Assembly: GCA_004151065.3 (NCBI GenBank)
Contig: NWUY0300013034.1
Coordinates: 1-11,324 of the forward strand
Source of the DNA: Larix sibirica
Lineage: Eukaryota; Streptophyta; Pinopsida; Pinales; Pinaceae
Length of the DNA: 11,324 bases
Reading direction: 5' to 3'
Shown: one piece after another, positions 1-7,824 of the stretch
Position numbering within the stretch: position 1 is the stretch's first letter
Layout: every line of letters begins with the position of its first letter
Notes under the pieces: model-generated
Seen by the model: only the letters and a program-made list of their open reading frames with translations
What the model was told of the DNA's origin: nothing
The model's database searches: none
Made by a program: the position numbers and the translations under genes

Positions 1-433
1 TTATGTGGACTAAGGTGCAATAAATGCAATATAAACAATATAATTAAGGGGTGACCACATGCAATAAATATGTTTCCCATTATATGCACACTGAATTTAT
101 GCAAATAAACTTCAATATTTTTTGGTAATTAATGCTTTAATATTAACAAAATAGATGTTTTTAACACAAATAATTATAACAACCCATTAAAACATTCCAT
201 ACTTTTTTTTAATTGAAACAATTATATATTGACTTGAAAAAAGATGATAAAACAACTAGAATTACATAAAATTCCATTGACAAAATGATTGTTGATCTAA
301 TGGGGCTATCCCACAAAAATGCCCTTCTGACTAGTGTACTATACTTCTTATCAAAGTCCTTACATAAAACTGAGTACTATAAACCTTAACATGTTGACCC
401 AACAAAAATGACAGAAGAAATGCATAAACAAAA
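1..433. other. AT-rich non-coding stretch
   Basis: I see no coding signal, RNA gene or clear repeat here. Stops are frequent in all frames. It lies just beyond the apparent stop codon of the decayed minus-strand coding block and may include its 3' untranslated sequence. A run of eight T at 203-210 could be read as a minus-strand A tail, but nothing else supports that. Confidence 0.5.
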
Positions 434-854
434 CTAAAGAGGACCTAACCCACTAACATATTTTGGAACAATAAGAGCTCCAACTTCTTGCCTTGAAGAA
501 CTAGAGATGTATATAGGGACCTTGTCAATATGTTGTACCAAATCCTTCTCCATGACTCTAGAATTTTCACAAGGTGCATTTTGTGAGTGTCCTCCCATCA
601 AGAGTTCCTAGTAAACATATGAAGCAATGAATATTTTTTCAATCTGACCCATTTTATCCTTAATACCACTCTCCAGATCATCAATCCAGATATTTATCTA
701 AGCAATGTGGTTGTTAAGTTGCTCGACCATTTCTAGAATCCCCTCAATTTGCAAATTTAGTCCTCATGGCAATGCAAAAATCATGGATAACACCGTGTAT
801 TTCCCCTAATCCTAAACACCAACTTGGGGCATCCATAGTACCTAAGAAACCAAG

Positions 855-1085
855 AGACTCAATCAAAGAAACAACACCTAGATGCTTGTATATTTTCAAA
901 CCCCCACCTATGCCAAATGTGATACCAAATCTCAACACTAACGTACACATAAAAAATCCCTAGGCCCGAGCTTCCAACTCAACAAACCTATAATCCCTCC
1001 TATCTCAACATGGAATACAAAAATCACCACAATCCGCCACAACTTGGAAGCATTCGCGACGAGGTATCCCTCTTGCAACATATAT
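855..1085 (-). repeat. 228-bp tandem repeat, second unit (minus-strand order)
   Basis: This unit pairs with 1086-1316. Shared anchors are the string attttcaaacccc (892 and 1123), tccctagg (957 and 1185) and caccacaatcc (1025 and 1253), giving offsets of 231, 228 and 228 bp. The minus-strand translations also align: GLKI then LGVVS near one end and DCGDF near the other. The exact boundaries are approximate. A third, partial and more diverged copy appears to continue at about 780-854, where aacttgg at 821 matches 1041 and the peptide DFCI recurs. Confidence 0.7.
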
Positions 1086-1316
1086 AAGAAACTTAGCTGA
1101 AGAAACTACTCCCAAATTCAAAATTTTCAAACCCCTACCATTGTCAACTACATTACTAAATCTTATAGGAACTGATGCAATAGTTCCCTAGGGCCAAGCT
1201 TCTAGCTTTGTAATATTACATCCCCCCCTATCCTAACATAAAATACCAAAGTCACCACAATCCTCCACAGGGTGGGAGCCTTTGCAACAAGAGATCCCGC
1301 TTATGACACAAACCAT
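1086..1316 (-). repeat. 228-bp tandem repeat, first unit (minus-strand order)
   Basis: This is the partner of 855-1085. The period is a multiple of three and both units stay in the same minus-strand frame, so the duplication preserved a reading frame. Similarity to the unit seems to start again just upstream (about 1322-1370), where a GG-rich stretch resembles the segment before GLKI, but that part is too diverged to call. Confidence 0.7.
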
Positions 1317-1395
1317 TTGCAACACCAGTCCCTTCTAAATTCCACCCATGACCGCCATCAAAACCTATTGCTCCTTTAATGTGGGTTACATCCAA

Positions 1396-1830
1396 TTAAG
1401 GGATCCACTTCTGTTGGGGATGACCCCCATTTACAACTAATGCTCCACTGTCTAAGGCTATGGCATGATTTGCTAGCCTATCCGCTTCTTGGTCGTGACA
1501 CCTTTTTATATGCACTATATTCACCTCTTTAATCCACTTCAACTTGTCGCAAATACTTCTTTGAAGATTCCTTTGAACGTCCCCATCAACACTAATTGAT
1601 TTTCTGGCTTGAGAGATCACTAATAATGAATCCCTGAGGATCATTACCGTAGGTATCTTAAGAAAGTGGACAAGCTCTGATCCTACCAATAAAGCATATA
1701 ATTTTTCTTGATTATTCATCACTTGGCCCATCCCCCATTCTTACAAGAGCACTTTATTCCACTAGGATCCAATAGGAACCCCCCCATCCCTTCCCCATGC
1801 ATGCCTCCCCGTTAAATCATTCCATAATTG
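1396..1830 (-). pseudogene. RNase H domain remnant, plant LINE type (RVT_3-like)
   Basis: The 1731-1396 segment reads through 111 codons and has the layout of the RNase H domain at the C-terminus of many plant non-LTR retrotransposons, where it removes RNA from the RNA/DNA hybrid. Visible motifs are NNQ followed by LYALLVG, then RDSLLVI in place of the usual GDS-LVI, and finally HIKRCHDQEADRLAN, the H-x-N-x-AD-x-LA end of the fold. The third and fourth catalytic Asp are present. The second acidic residue, normally the Glu of NNQAE, reads as Lys (NNQEK), which should be inactivating. Upstream, similarity continues in broken frames to about 1830: a GG-LLDPSG stretch in one frame, then NKVLL-stop-EWGMGQ in another, with stops at 1764-1762 and 1743-1741. 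A Tat-type additional RNase H of an LTR element is an alternative, but the match to LINE RNase H seems closer. No reverse transcriptase or zinc-binding domain is visible upstream. Confidence 0.75.
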
Positions 1831-2685
1831 AATGCAAACATATTAATTATTTTCGAATCACTCATTGCATTCAAATACTACATAACAAAGACACGTGACA
1901 TAAATAAATATCAACTCACACAAATGAGTGCTCTTATTTTATGTAATTCACTACCAACTAGCTATAAGAAAATACTTTTCCACCCAACCATATGTACTCT
2001 ATATTAGAGGCCACCCCTAAGCCAAGGATATGGGACCACAAGGGTGGAACTACTACCGATTGGCTTTGAACTCTCTCTCTCATAACCCATTAATCCAAAA
2101 AATTTTAGAAGTGGAAAATGACAATGTGGTTTTCCCATGCATAGCAATCATTTTCAACCAACAAGACCCTTCCCTCTTATCCTGCAAAAGACAAAGAAAG
2201 GATTTTTATTTTATGCTACATAGTATCATCTTAGGCAATCTCTTTTTCCTCTAGTGTTCTAGTTCAAGAAATGAAATCTCCAAGGATTTTTAGCAGTGGG
2301 AAAATATTTCCTTCAACATTTCCACATAATTCTAGTCATGGTTTTCACCTATGTATGACAATAATTTTCAAGGCATAATGCATGGGAGAAAAAGTACAAC
2401 ATCTGATGGAAGCATACGAGAATGGTCCAGGTGAATAATGAACGGAAAATAAGAAGCTTGCATGCTTAAAATCATAGGGAATATACTCCATGCTAATAAG
2501 AGACCACATGCTTTCACATGAAATTTAGGTATCTTTCTCTCGGATAACAAGTTCCCAAGGTTGGTCAGTAATTAATGGACATAGATAAAGGTTGGAGAAC
2601 TTAGGAAACATTGTGGACATCATTAAAATATAATTTATTTTCCCTTAGTCCCTTAAACCCCCTTTCTTCTCTCGTGGACTCATAA
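1831..2685. other. Non-genic stretch
   Basis: I see no protein similarity, RNA gene or tandem repeat. Short open frames at 2030-2254 (plus) and 2368-2550 (minus) have no recognisable motifs and look random. The far end may belong to the candidate LTR described next. Confidence 0.4.
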
Positions 2686-2911
2686 CCCCCTTTTATATTT
2701 GCTCGCAACCTTATAGTGGTTTTTATATTATATTTGTAATGTACTTGTGTACACATCCACAATACACCACGAGGATGGTTTCCTACCCGGTGAATAATCA
2801 ATGTATCATGTCCTACTTCAACATAAACCACACATGTTGAGGCTTATAACGAATTAATCATTAGCATACACATTATTGATCTCTTGTAGGGATCAAAACC
2901 GGGGTATTACA
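2686..2911 (-). repeat. Candidate LTR end of a Ty3/gypsy-like element (partial or solo)
   Basis: Read on the minus strand, 2911-2901 starts TGTAATACCCC, which resembles the 5' end of many plant gypsy LTRs (TG start with an AC-CCC run). It is preceded by GTTGAGGATG (2921-2912), which could be a worn polypurine tract. About 215 bp in, a strong TATA box (TATAAAAG, 2697-2690) is followed by a purine-rich GAGAGAAGAAAGGGGG stretch, as expected around the U3/R junction. The other LTR end, a target duplication, a primer binding site and gag or pol were not found, so this is a suggestion based on motif style only. Confidence 0.3.
2690..2697 (-). promoter_or_regulatory. TATA box candidate within the putative LTR
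   Basis: The minus strand reads TATAAAAG followed by a G run. Its placement roughly 215 bp inside the TG terminus fits a U3 promoter. On its own, a TATA string in AT-rich DNA is weak evidence. Confidence 0.3.
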
Positions 2912-2921
2912 CATCCTCAAC

Positions 2922-4583
2922 ATATTAAAATTTATAATATTCTTTTTCTAACAATAAGTGATAGTTTATCCCTCAACTACTTCAGTGTTAATGAGTGTCT
3001 GGTGCGATGCTAGATGTTGTGTTATGTTGTTGTCCGTTGTTGTCTCTTTATTTTGCTTTGTCTAGGTATTGCTATATTTAAGATAAATATTGACCACTAA
3101 TATATAATATGAAAAAGTAGGGTTAAATTGAATGGGTGAAGTTACATTTTTTTTGGAATATGTGAATGCATTGGTTGTGTTGTGTAGTGACAACATGACA
3201 ACATAACATAGGTATTGCGACTTTTAATTAATGTGCAATATTTTCTCTCAAACATGTAAGTTTCTACATTTCTATCATAAGGTATGTGGAAGAGGAGCGC
3301 ATCACATGTGAATAAGATTGCCTTAAAAATTCAACCCATGTGTCTCTCTATAGCAACTATAGCCTTAATATTATAACATATTACCATGCTATTAAAAATA
3401 GTAGCAAGAACATGGATGAATAAATATATGCATAGTCCATGAGACATGGAATGGCTTCCATTGTGATGAATTGTCCACCCCCTATGACAAGAATGATGTA
3501 ATTCACTATTAGCATGTCCCTCTATAGAGACTACATCTTGAAATATATATTGACTTTATTTTTGGCCTTTTTTTGGTGAGGGGGGTGAGATTTTAGATTT
3601 TCATTGTTAGCAAAGGCCCACTCCAAAACTCAGGGAACATAAACATGATTTATCATTTTCAAAATATGCCAAACATGTAGTGTTTTATATTTTGCAAAAC
3701 TTTCCTCCACCAAAGGCATATGAAATCTATAAAACCATGGTTATTTATATGCTATAGTTTGGTCTATCTCTTGTCATATCTCATTTCAAAATTTAGACCA
3801 ATTTTCATCTCAAGGAGGTGCCTCACATTTTTTGGTTTGTGTGGTTGGGATGGCTGCAGAGTGTAATAATTAACACGTTTCCTAATGTTAGTGTTTGTAA
3901 CTCTATAATTTTGGTTTATGTCCTGTCCTAATAAATTGAGCCTCCTTTCCACCAACAAGTAGAATGTTGGATGGTCACAATTGTGCAAATTGTGAGTGGC
4001 CCCAAAAACTCAAGAGGAAGCCAATACATCCTTGTGTAGATAGGGATAAGTGGACAACCACAACTAGCATGATGGTTTTGTAAGATGGTTTTTTAGGTAT
4101 GGATCCACCTTAAAAGAACACCTTTGATGCAACGATGCATTTATTATGGTTAATGAGGTCATGAATAGTCGACAATGTGTGAGTCTAGTGTCGGTGCTTA
4201 CATACAAGCCCTCTACTACATTTGTAATGGTTGATTGGATGAAAGGCGATTCTGCTTTCTTTTTCAACCTTCTTATCCTTCATTTGGTCACATATGCCTA
4301 TCTTATGCCATTTTGGAATAAATTTTATGACTATAAAATATCCATCTTTTTCCTTTTGCTCAAAAGTTTCATTGTAAAGAATAAATAGAAGTAATTGATA
4401 CAAGACTTCCAACCTATAAGGAAAGTGTGGGCGTATGTTTAGAATCAACCATTACATTTCTCTTAAACCATAATGAGAATGTCAGTATCTAATGTGAGGA
4501 AAAGTAGATTTGTAAAGTTAAGTTGCTAACAAAGTATATTACAAATGAAAAGGGAATTCTACAACAATTTAGGGGTTTAACTT
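2922..4583. other. Long non-genic stretch
   Basis: No recognisable gene. TGT/ACA-rich low-complexity sequence lies at 3011-3050 and 3178-3208 and forms an imperfect inverted pair. Open frames at 3764-3988 (minus), 4146-4388 (plus) and 4185-4448 (minus) are short, overlap one another on opposite strands or lack motifs, and look random. A diffuse similarity between about 3330-3360 and 3510-3535 (a catgt-ctctatag string) is too weak to call a repeat. Confidence 0.4.
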
Positions 4584-4772
4584 AAACTCCATACTTGAAA
4601 TTCGTAAAGTTCATACCAAAAGAACAAATTGGTCTCATGTGAAACACTAATGTTCCCTTGGATAAGAACTTATCTCTTAAACTCTATACTTGAAAATCGT
4701 AAGTTTATACTAAAAGAACAAATTGAGCTCTTGTGAAACACTTATATTCTATTGAATAAGAACATGTCTCTT
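4584..4772. repeat. Tandem duplication, period about 95 bp
   Basis: Two copies, 4584-4678 and 4679-4772, share in order the strings aaactc-atacttgaaa, tcgtaa, aaaagaacaaattg, tgtgaaacact, ataagaac and tctctt. Copies differ at scattered bases, so the duplication is not recent. No coding potential is evident. Confidence 0.8.
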
Positions 4773-4829
4773 ATAAGGATGTGATCTTGTAAGATATAGA
4801 CATGAAAAACGCCTAAAAAGAATTGAATT

Positions 4830-5085
4830 TAAAGTCTGTAATTGTAAATGTAACTTCACATAAAAACATCTAAATCCACACCACACCAAAAATGGTCACT
4901 TCTGTTCGATTAAAAAATCATAAGCCTTTGTGTGGAGAAGTGAGCTTGCCAGGCATAAAGTTTGTATCTTTAAATGTAACTCCACATAAAAACAACTAAA
5001 TCCATACGAGGATGAAATGATGTGCACTTAGGTTCAATTGAATAAGCTTAAACCTTTTGTGGGGAAGTGAGCTTAGAAGGCATAA
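4830..5085. repeat. Tandem duplication, period about 127 bp
   Basis: The two copies, roughly 4830-4956 and 4957-5085, share aaatgtaact-cacataaaaac (4846 and 4972), ctaaatcca, an aagcct/aaacct-ttgtg run, gaagtgagctt (4938 and 5065) and aggcataaa. Parts of this unit, notably the ttgaataagc and ggaagtgagctt strings, recur at 9680-9815. Confidence 0.8.
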
Positions 5086-5095
5086 ATACACTAGA

Positions 5096-5237
5096 AGTTT
5101 TAGAATAGGCTATAATATTGTCTAGTACATATTTATTGATGTGCTTAATGTTATTATGATGGTATTAGTTTTATAATAGGCTATAACATTGTCTAATACA
5201 TATTTATTGATGTGCTTAATGTTATTATGATGGTAAT
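5096..5237. repeat. Tandem duplication, period 71 bp
   Basis: Copies at 5096-5166 and 5167-5237 are nearly identical, both running from agtttta through aataggctata, attgtcta and acatatttattgatgtgc to ttattatgatggta, with only a handful of differences. This is the best-preserved long duplication in the window. The unit and the sequence following it (to about 5290) are related to the diverged copies at 8855-9134. Confidence 0.9.
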
Positions 5238-5352
5238 TGAAACATTTAAAATTATCATTTGCGGGGAATATATGTGCATAATCCCTTATGAGATTTTTTT
5301 GTGTCCTTTTAAGGTTTAAGTCATATAAAGCGGGCTATTCTCCATATAAAGA

Positions 5353-5500
5353 ACAAGGTTTATCTCATAAAGCTTTCACACAACTTAAGTATTTTGCCAC
5401 CATTTTCTATAAATATTTATATATATGAATATGAAAATAACAAGGTTCATCTCATAAAGCTTTCACAAAGTTTAAGTATTTTGCCATCATTTTCGATAAA
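5353..5500. repeat. Direct repeat pair, 61-bp units spaced 87 bp apart
   Basis: Copies lie at 5353-5413 and 5440-5500. Both run acaaggtt-atctcataaagctttcaca, then taagtattttgcca, then cattttc-ataaa. A 26-bp AT-rich spacer separates them. The second copy ends about 10 bp before the likely insertion point of the LINE. Confidence 0.9.
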
Positions 5501-5511
5501 GCTTTATGGGT

Positions 5512-5521
5512 TTTGATCTTT
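5512..5521. repeat. Candidate target-site duplication of the LINE, 3' side
   Basis: The plus-strand string tttgatcttt matches ttggatcttt at 7859-7868 at nine of ten positions. In LINE orientation both read AAAGATC then C/A-AA, and the far copy is preceded by TTTT, which fits the TTTT/AA-type nick favoured by L1-like endonucleases. Such a short imperfect match in AT-rich DNA could be chance. Confidence 0.45.
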
Positions 5522-5527
5522 TTAAAG

Positions 5528-5537
5528 TTTTTTTTTT
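5528..5537 (-). other. Poly(A) tail of the LINE
   Basis: Ten consecutive T on the plus strand read as A10 on the LINE strand. The run lies downstream of the decayed coding region and next to the candidate target duplication, where the tail of a target-primed insertion should be. Confidence 0.6.
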
Positions 5538-5903
5538 AATCCAGAAAATTTCAACACTTGTAATTCATTTTGAATTAAACTGTACATAGTGTAAGTGGAT
5601 AAGCCATGGGCTATTCTTTTGAACGACTATTCATTTACAATCCATCTAGAGGCTTTTAAACATCCCCAACATGAGACTAAAGGTAACATAAAAAACATAT
5701 AAGTCGAGGCTATTGTTAGCACAGAGTTACAAATTCGGCTAATACTTAAATCTTTGGAGAAAACAATGTATAGAAAACTGGAGACTGGAATCCTGTAGGC
5801 TTTTGTCGATCCTGTAAGAGGGACCGTGACCAAGAAAGCGTTTATACATACAATGAAAGGTACAAAACAAAATTGTAATCAACCTGGAGAAGGAAAAACC
5901 GAC
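5538..5903 (-). other. Probable 3' untranslated region of the LINE
   Basis: This stretch lies between the apparent last stop of the LINE (5906-5904) and its A10 tail. Short open frames on both strands have no motifs. No obvious AATAAA-type signal stands out close to the tail. Confidence 0.5.
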
Positions 5904-7084
5904 TCAAAAAAGCTGAATGGAGTCATGGGTCAGCATAAAAAAATCCTGCCAAATTTCAAAGCTAATCTCACCTTCTGCTGGGTGGAGGGCCTTCTTGGAA
6001 AGATTCCTGCAATGCTCTGATTTTTCTTTTCCACCAATCCAACATAAGGCATTGAAAATCGTTTCGCCTCTGATCCCAATCGATTACCACCCTTGAATCT
6101 CCCACTACTTAGAGGCAAGTAATACCCAAACACTCTACAAAAAAGAGAAGACCATAAAGGGCTTGTAGCTCACTTTTTGTGTTGGTCCCTTGACCAAAAC
6201 CCATCCAAAGCTTGTAAACGAGACTGCCATCCAATTTTAGGGTCATCCCAGTCCCGGATAAAGCTCCACCATCTTGGGAGGCACTGTAAAAAAATCTCAT
6301 TGGCAAGTCGTAGCTCAAAAGAGGAGGAGCTATTGTTTTGATGCAAGAAGGACCGAGATTGGAGTGAAGTTCTTTGTATGCTTAGATGGCCGAGAGAAAA
6401 ACATTCATGCTATTGATGTTCTTGTATTAAAAAAGAGAAACGTTCCTCTGCTTCCAAATATTCTAGTTGATGTAGATGGGCAATTTTTCCCACCTTGAGT
6501 CAACAGAAAGCCAAAGTTGGAGGTTGTCTTCGAAGGTGTCATTTTTCCACTATTTTGAAATGTTGAGAATTTTCAAAGACTCCTTCGAAATTAGTTGCAT
6601 GAAGGAACATTGGATGAAGAGGTGGTTGCAGCTTTCTGCATCCCTCCTGCAGAGAGTACACCTATTTGGGCCCTGACATCCCTTCTTTAGGTAATTGTCC
6701 CATGCTAGAATCTTATTTTCCAAAAGGATCCAATCAAAGAATTTCAACTTCAATAGGCAGTTCCAGTTCCAAATTTTACTGAACCACCATTTCTTTTCAA
6801 GATTGGGCTTGCCAGAGGTGATAGCATCATAAGCCAATTTTGCTGTGATTTGTCTGTCCACCTTGTTCCATGACCAAACAATCGAGTCATGTTGATTGTA
6901 GAGGAAGATTCCAACCTTTTGGAGTCCCTTGATGTAATAATTCCATTCTTCCTTTCCGTTCTTCGAAATCCCCAAAGTATTGGCGTCTATCCAAGAAAGG
7001 CCAACCTGAGTAGAATATGTTCTATTGTAAATTTGGGCCAAAACTAGGATAACTTTTTCTCTAAGTTTAGCAACAAGGTTTGGT
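5904..7084 (-). pseudogene. LINE polyprotein C-terminal part: zf-RVT and RNase H, degenerate
   Basis: One frame (codons starting at coordinates divisible by three) carries almost everything from about 7078 to 5991. First come SWIDANTLGI and a DSIVWSW stretch. The zf-RVT domain follows, with FFDWILL and the zinc ligands C-x2-C-x8-H-x4-C (CTLC to HLFIQC, 6660-6607). Then come the linker with IWKQRN and RNase H: DGGALSGTGM, TKSELQALYG (catalytic Glu present) and GDSRVVIDW (6102-6076). Five stops interrupt the frame: 6552-6550, 6465-6463, 6429-6427, 6384-6382 and 6111-6109. The stop before IWK replaces a Trp and the one before VVGDS most likely a Gln. Just after LQESFQE the H-x-RE-x-N-x-AD segment of RNase H is missing, and sense resumes in another frame as EGEISFEIWQDFF, ending at 5906-5904. 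zf-RVT is thought to help nucleic-acid binding; RNase H degrades template RNA. Confidence 0.85.
6607..6660 (-). other. zf-RVT zinc-binding motif
   Basis: The minus-strand translation reads CTLC, eight residues, then H, four residues and C. All four presumed zinc ligands are intact, although the surrounding protein is broken. The spacing and the HLF-x2-C ending are typical of the zf-RVT domain (PF13966) of plant LINEs. Confidence 0.85.
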
Positions 7085-7096
7085 GAGAGAGAGAGA
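7085..7096. repeat. (GA)6 microsatellite at the LINE frameshift
   Basis: Six GA units, followed by a further GA-rich stretch to 7102. The LINE reading frame changes by +2 (or -1) somewhere in or next to this tract, as expected if one dinucleotide unit was gained by slippage. Confidence 0.85.
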
Positions 7097-7824
7097 AGAA
7101 AGATGGACTACCTACTATTAGTTCTTCACCAAGTTTGATATTCATACCATTTCCTGGTTTCTAAACAATCCAATTGCGAACAACATCTACTGTGGAAATG
7201 AGACTTCTCCATATGTTGCAGGCAATGAGGGGAGCAACCAAAGGTTGTCTAAACTAGTTGTTAGGGGATGCACTATGCATATATTTGTCTTCCATGATTG
7301 AGATCCATATTCCACTTGAAAATAAACAATGCCATAAGCTATTAGCAGCAAGAGCCTTTTCAAAATCATACACATTCTTTAGACTCCATCCCCCAAAAGC
7401 TTTGGGACGGATAAGTTTTCTGCACTTTGCTAGGTGAAATCTTCTTTGATTTTTATGACTTGACCAGAGGAAATGGAAACACCATTGCCTAATTTTATAT
7501 AAAGTGGTATTCATAATCTTTGCCAAGGATAACCAGAAGACGGGGATACTCTCAAGTACCGATTTCACAAGCACTAAACAACCACCCAAAGAAAGAAAAG
7601 GGTAACACTAGTTTTGAAGATGCTTGCCAATCTTCTTTAAGATCCACAACCAACCAATAACCAGGTAGTTATTTGGTTTTAGGAAGCATCCCATGTACCT
7701 TATTCCCAAATATCTTGTAATTGACAAATTGCATTAACTTTGGCAGGGATTGAAGAACTCATGTTGTTTCACATAGTTTGGACTTTGAATGTCGCTAAAA
7801 TTGCGTATTGACACTAAATTAAGA
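7085..7824 (-). pseudogene. LINE reverse transcriptase C-terminal (post-palm) fragment, degenerate
   Basis: A single frame reads from about 7824 to the (GA)6 tract. In order it has RYLGIRYMG (matching the YLG motif), a basic LKKIGKHLQN stretch, the hallmark LGGCLVLVKSVLESIPVFW (family consensus GGR-LIKSVLSSIP), FLWSS, then KAFGGWSLKNVYDFEKAL (consensus GG-GI-NL--FN-ALL), KYM, IWRSL and KPGNGMNIKLGEE (consensus W-VGNG). This is the thumb and connection part between the polymerase core and zf-RVT. Stops lie at 7736-7734, 7610-7608, 7256-7254 and 7163-7161. At the last three the family would have Trp, one base change from TAG. The catalytic fingers and palm are not in the window. Confidence 0.85.

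Larger units (their letters stand above)
434..1319 (-). pseudogene. Decayed coding sequence of unknown family: 76-residue repeats followed by a coiled coil
   Basis: I do not recognise this protein. One minus-strand frame reads from about 1319 to 747 with only four stops (1235-1233, 1007-1005, 1190-1188, 962-960). It contains two consecutive copies of a 76-residue unit that share short strings such as DCGDF, GLKI and LGVVS, then a partial third copy with DFCI. Near 746-752 the reading must shift by +1. The new frame runs 105 codons from 748 to a stop at 436-434, with two internal TAGs (700-698 and 610-608). The start of that segment has hydrophobic residues at positions 1, 4, 8, 11, 15, 18, 22, 25 and 29, an almost perfect coiled-coil heptad. 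The end is Ser- and Val-rich and closes with GLGPL. The block lies directly downstream of an RNase H remnant on the same strand, so it may be part of the same element or a separate host pseudogene. That it was once coding is fairly well supported; its function is unknown. Confidence 0.5.

Noticed and set aside
203-210. T8 run as a possible poly(A) tail for the minus-strand block at 434-1830
   Set aside because: It is short, other T runs are common in the window, and no target duplication was found around it.
766-963. 65-codon plus-strand open frame
   Set aside because: It lies opposite the minus-strand repeat block, which has frame-preserving duplication; this reads as its shadow.
3063-3218. 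Exact 10-bp direct repeat taggtattgc (3063-3072 and 3209-3218) flanking 136 bp, considered as target duplication of a small transposon
   Set aside because: The enclosed segment has no terminal inverted repeats and no A tail, and the nearby TGT/ACA-rich inverted pair lies partly outside it.
4146-4448. Overlapping open frames on both strands
   Set aside because: Both are short, lysine/phenylalanine-rich in the way AT-rich DNA produces by chance, and match no family I know.
5930-6133. 67-codon minus-strand frame across the RNase H region
   Set aside because: It is out of register with the GDSRVVIDW frame, which matches RNase H much better once a single stop at 6111-6109 is allowed.
7187-7375. 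62-codon minus-strand frame inside the LINE
   Set aside because: The LINE frame with KYM, IWRSL and KPGNG runs through the same bases; this is its off-frame shadow.
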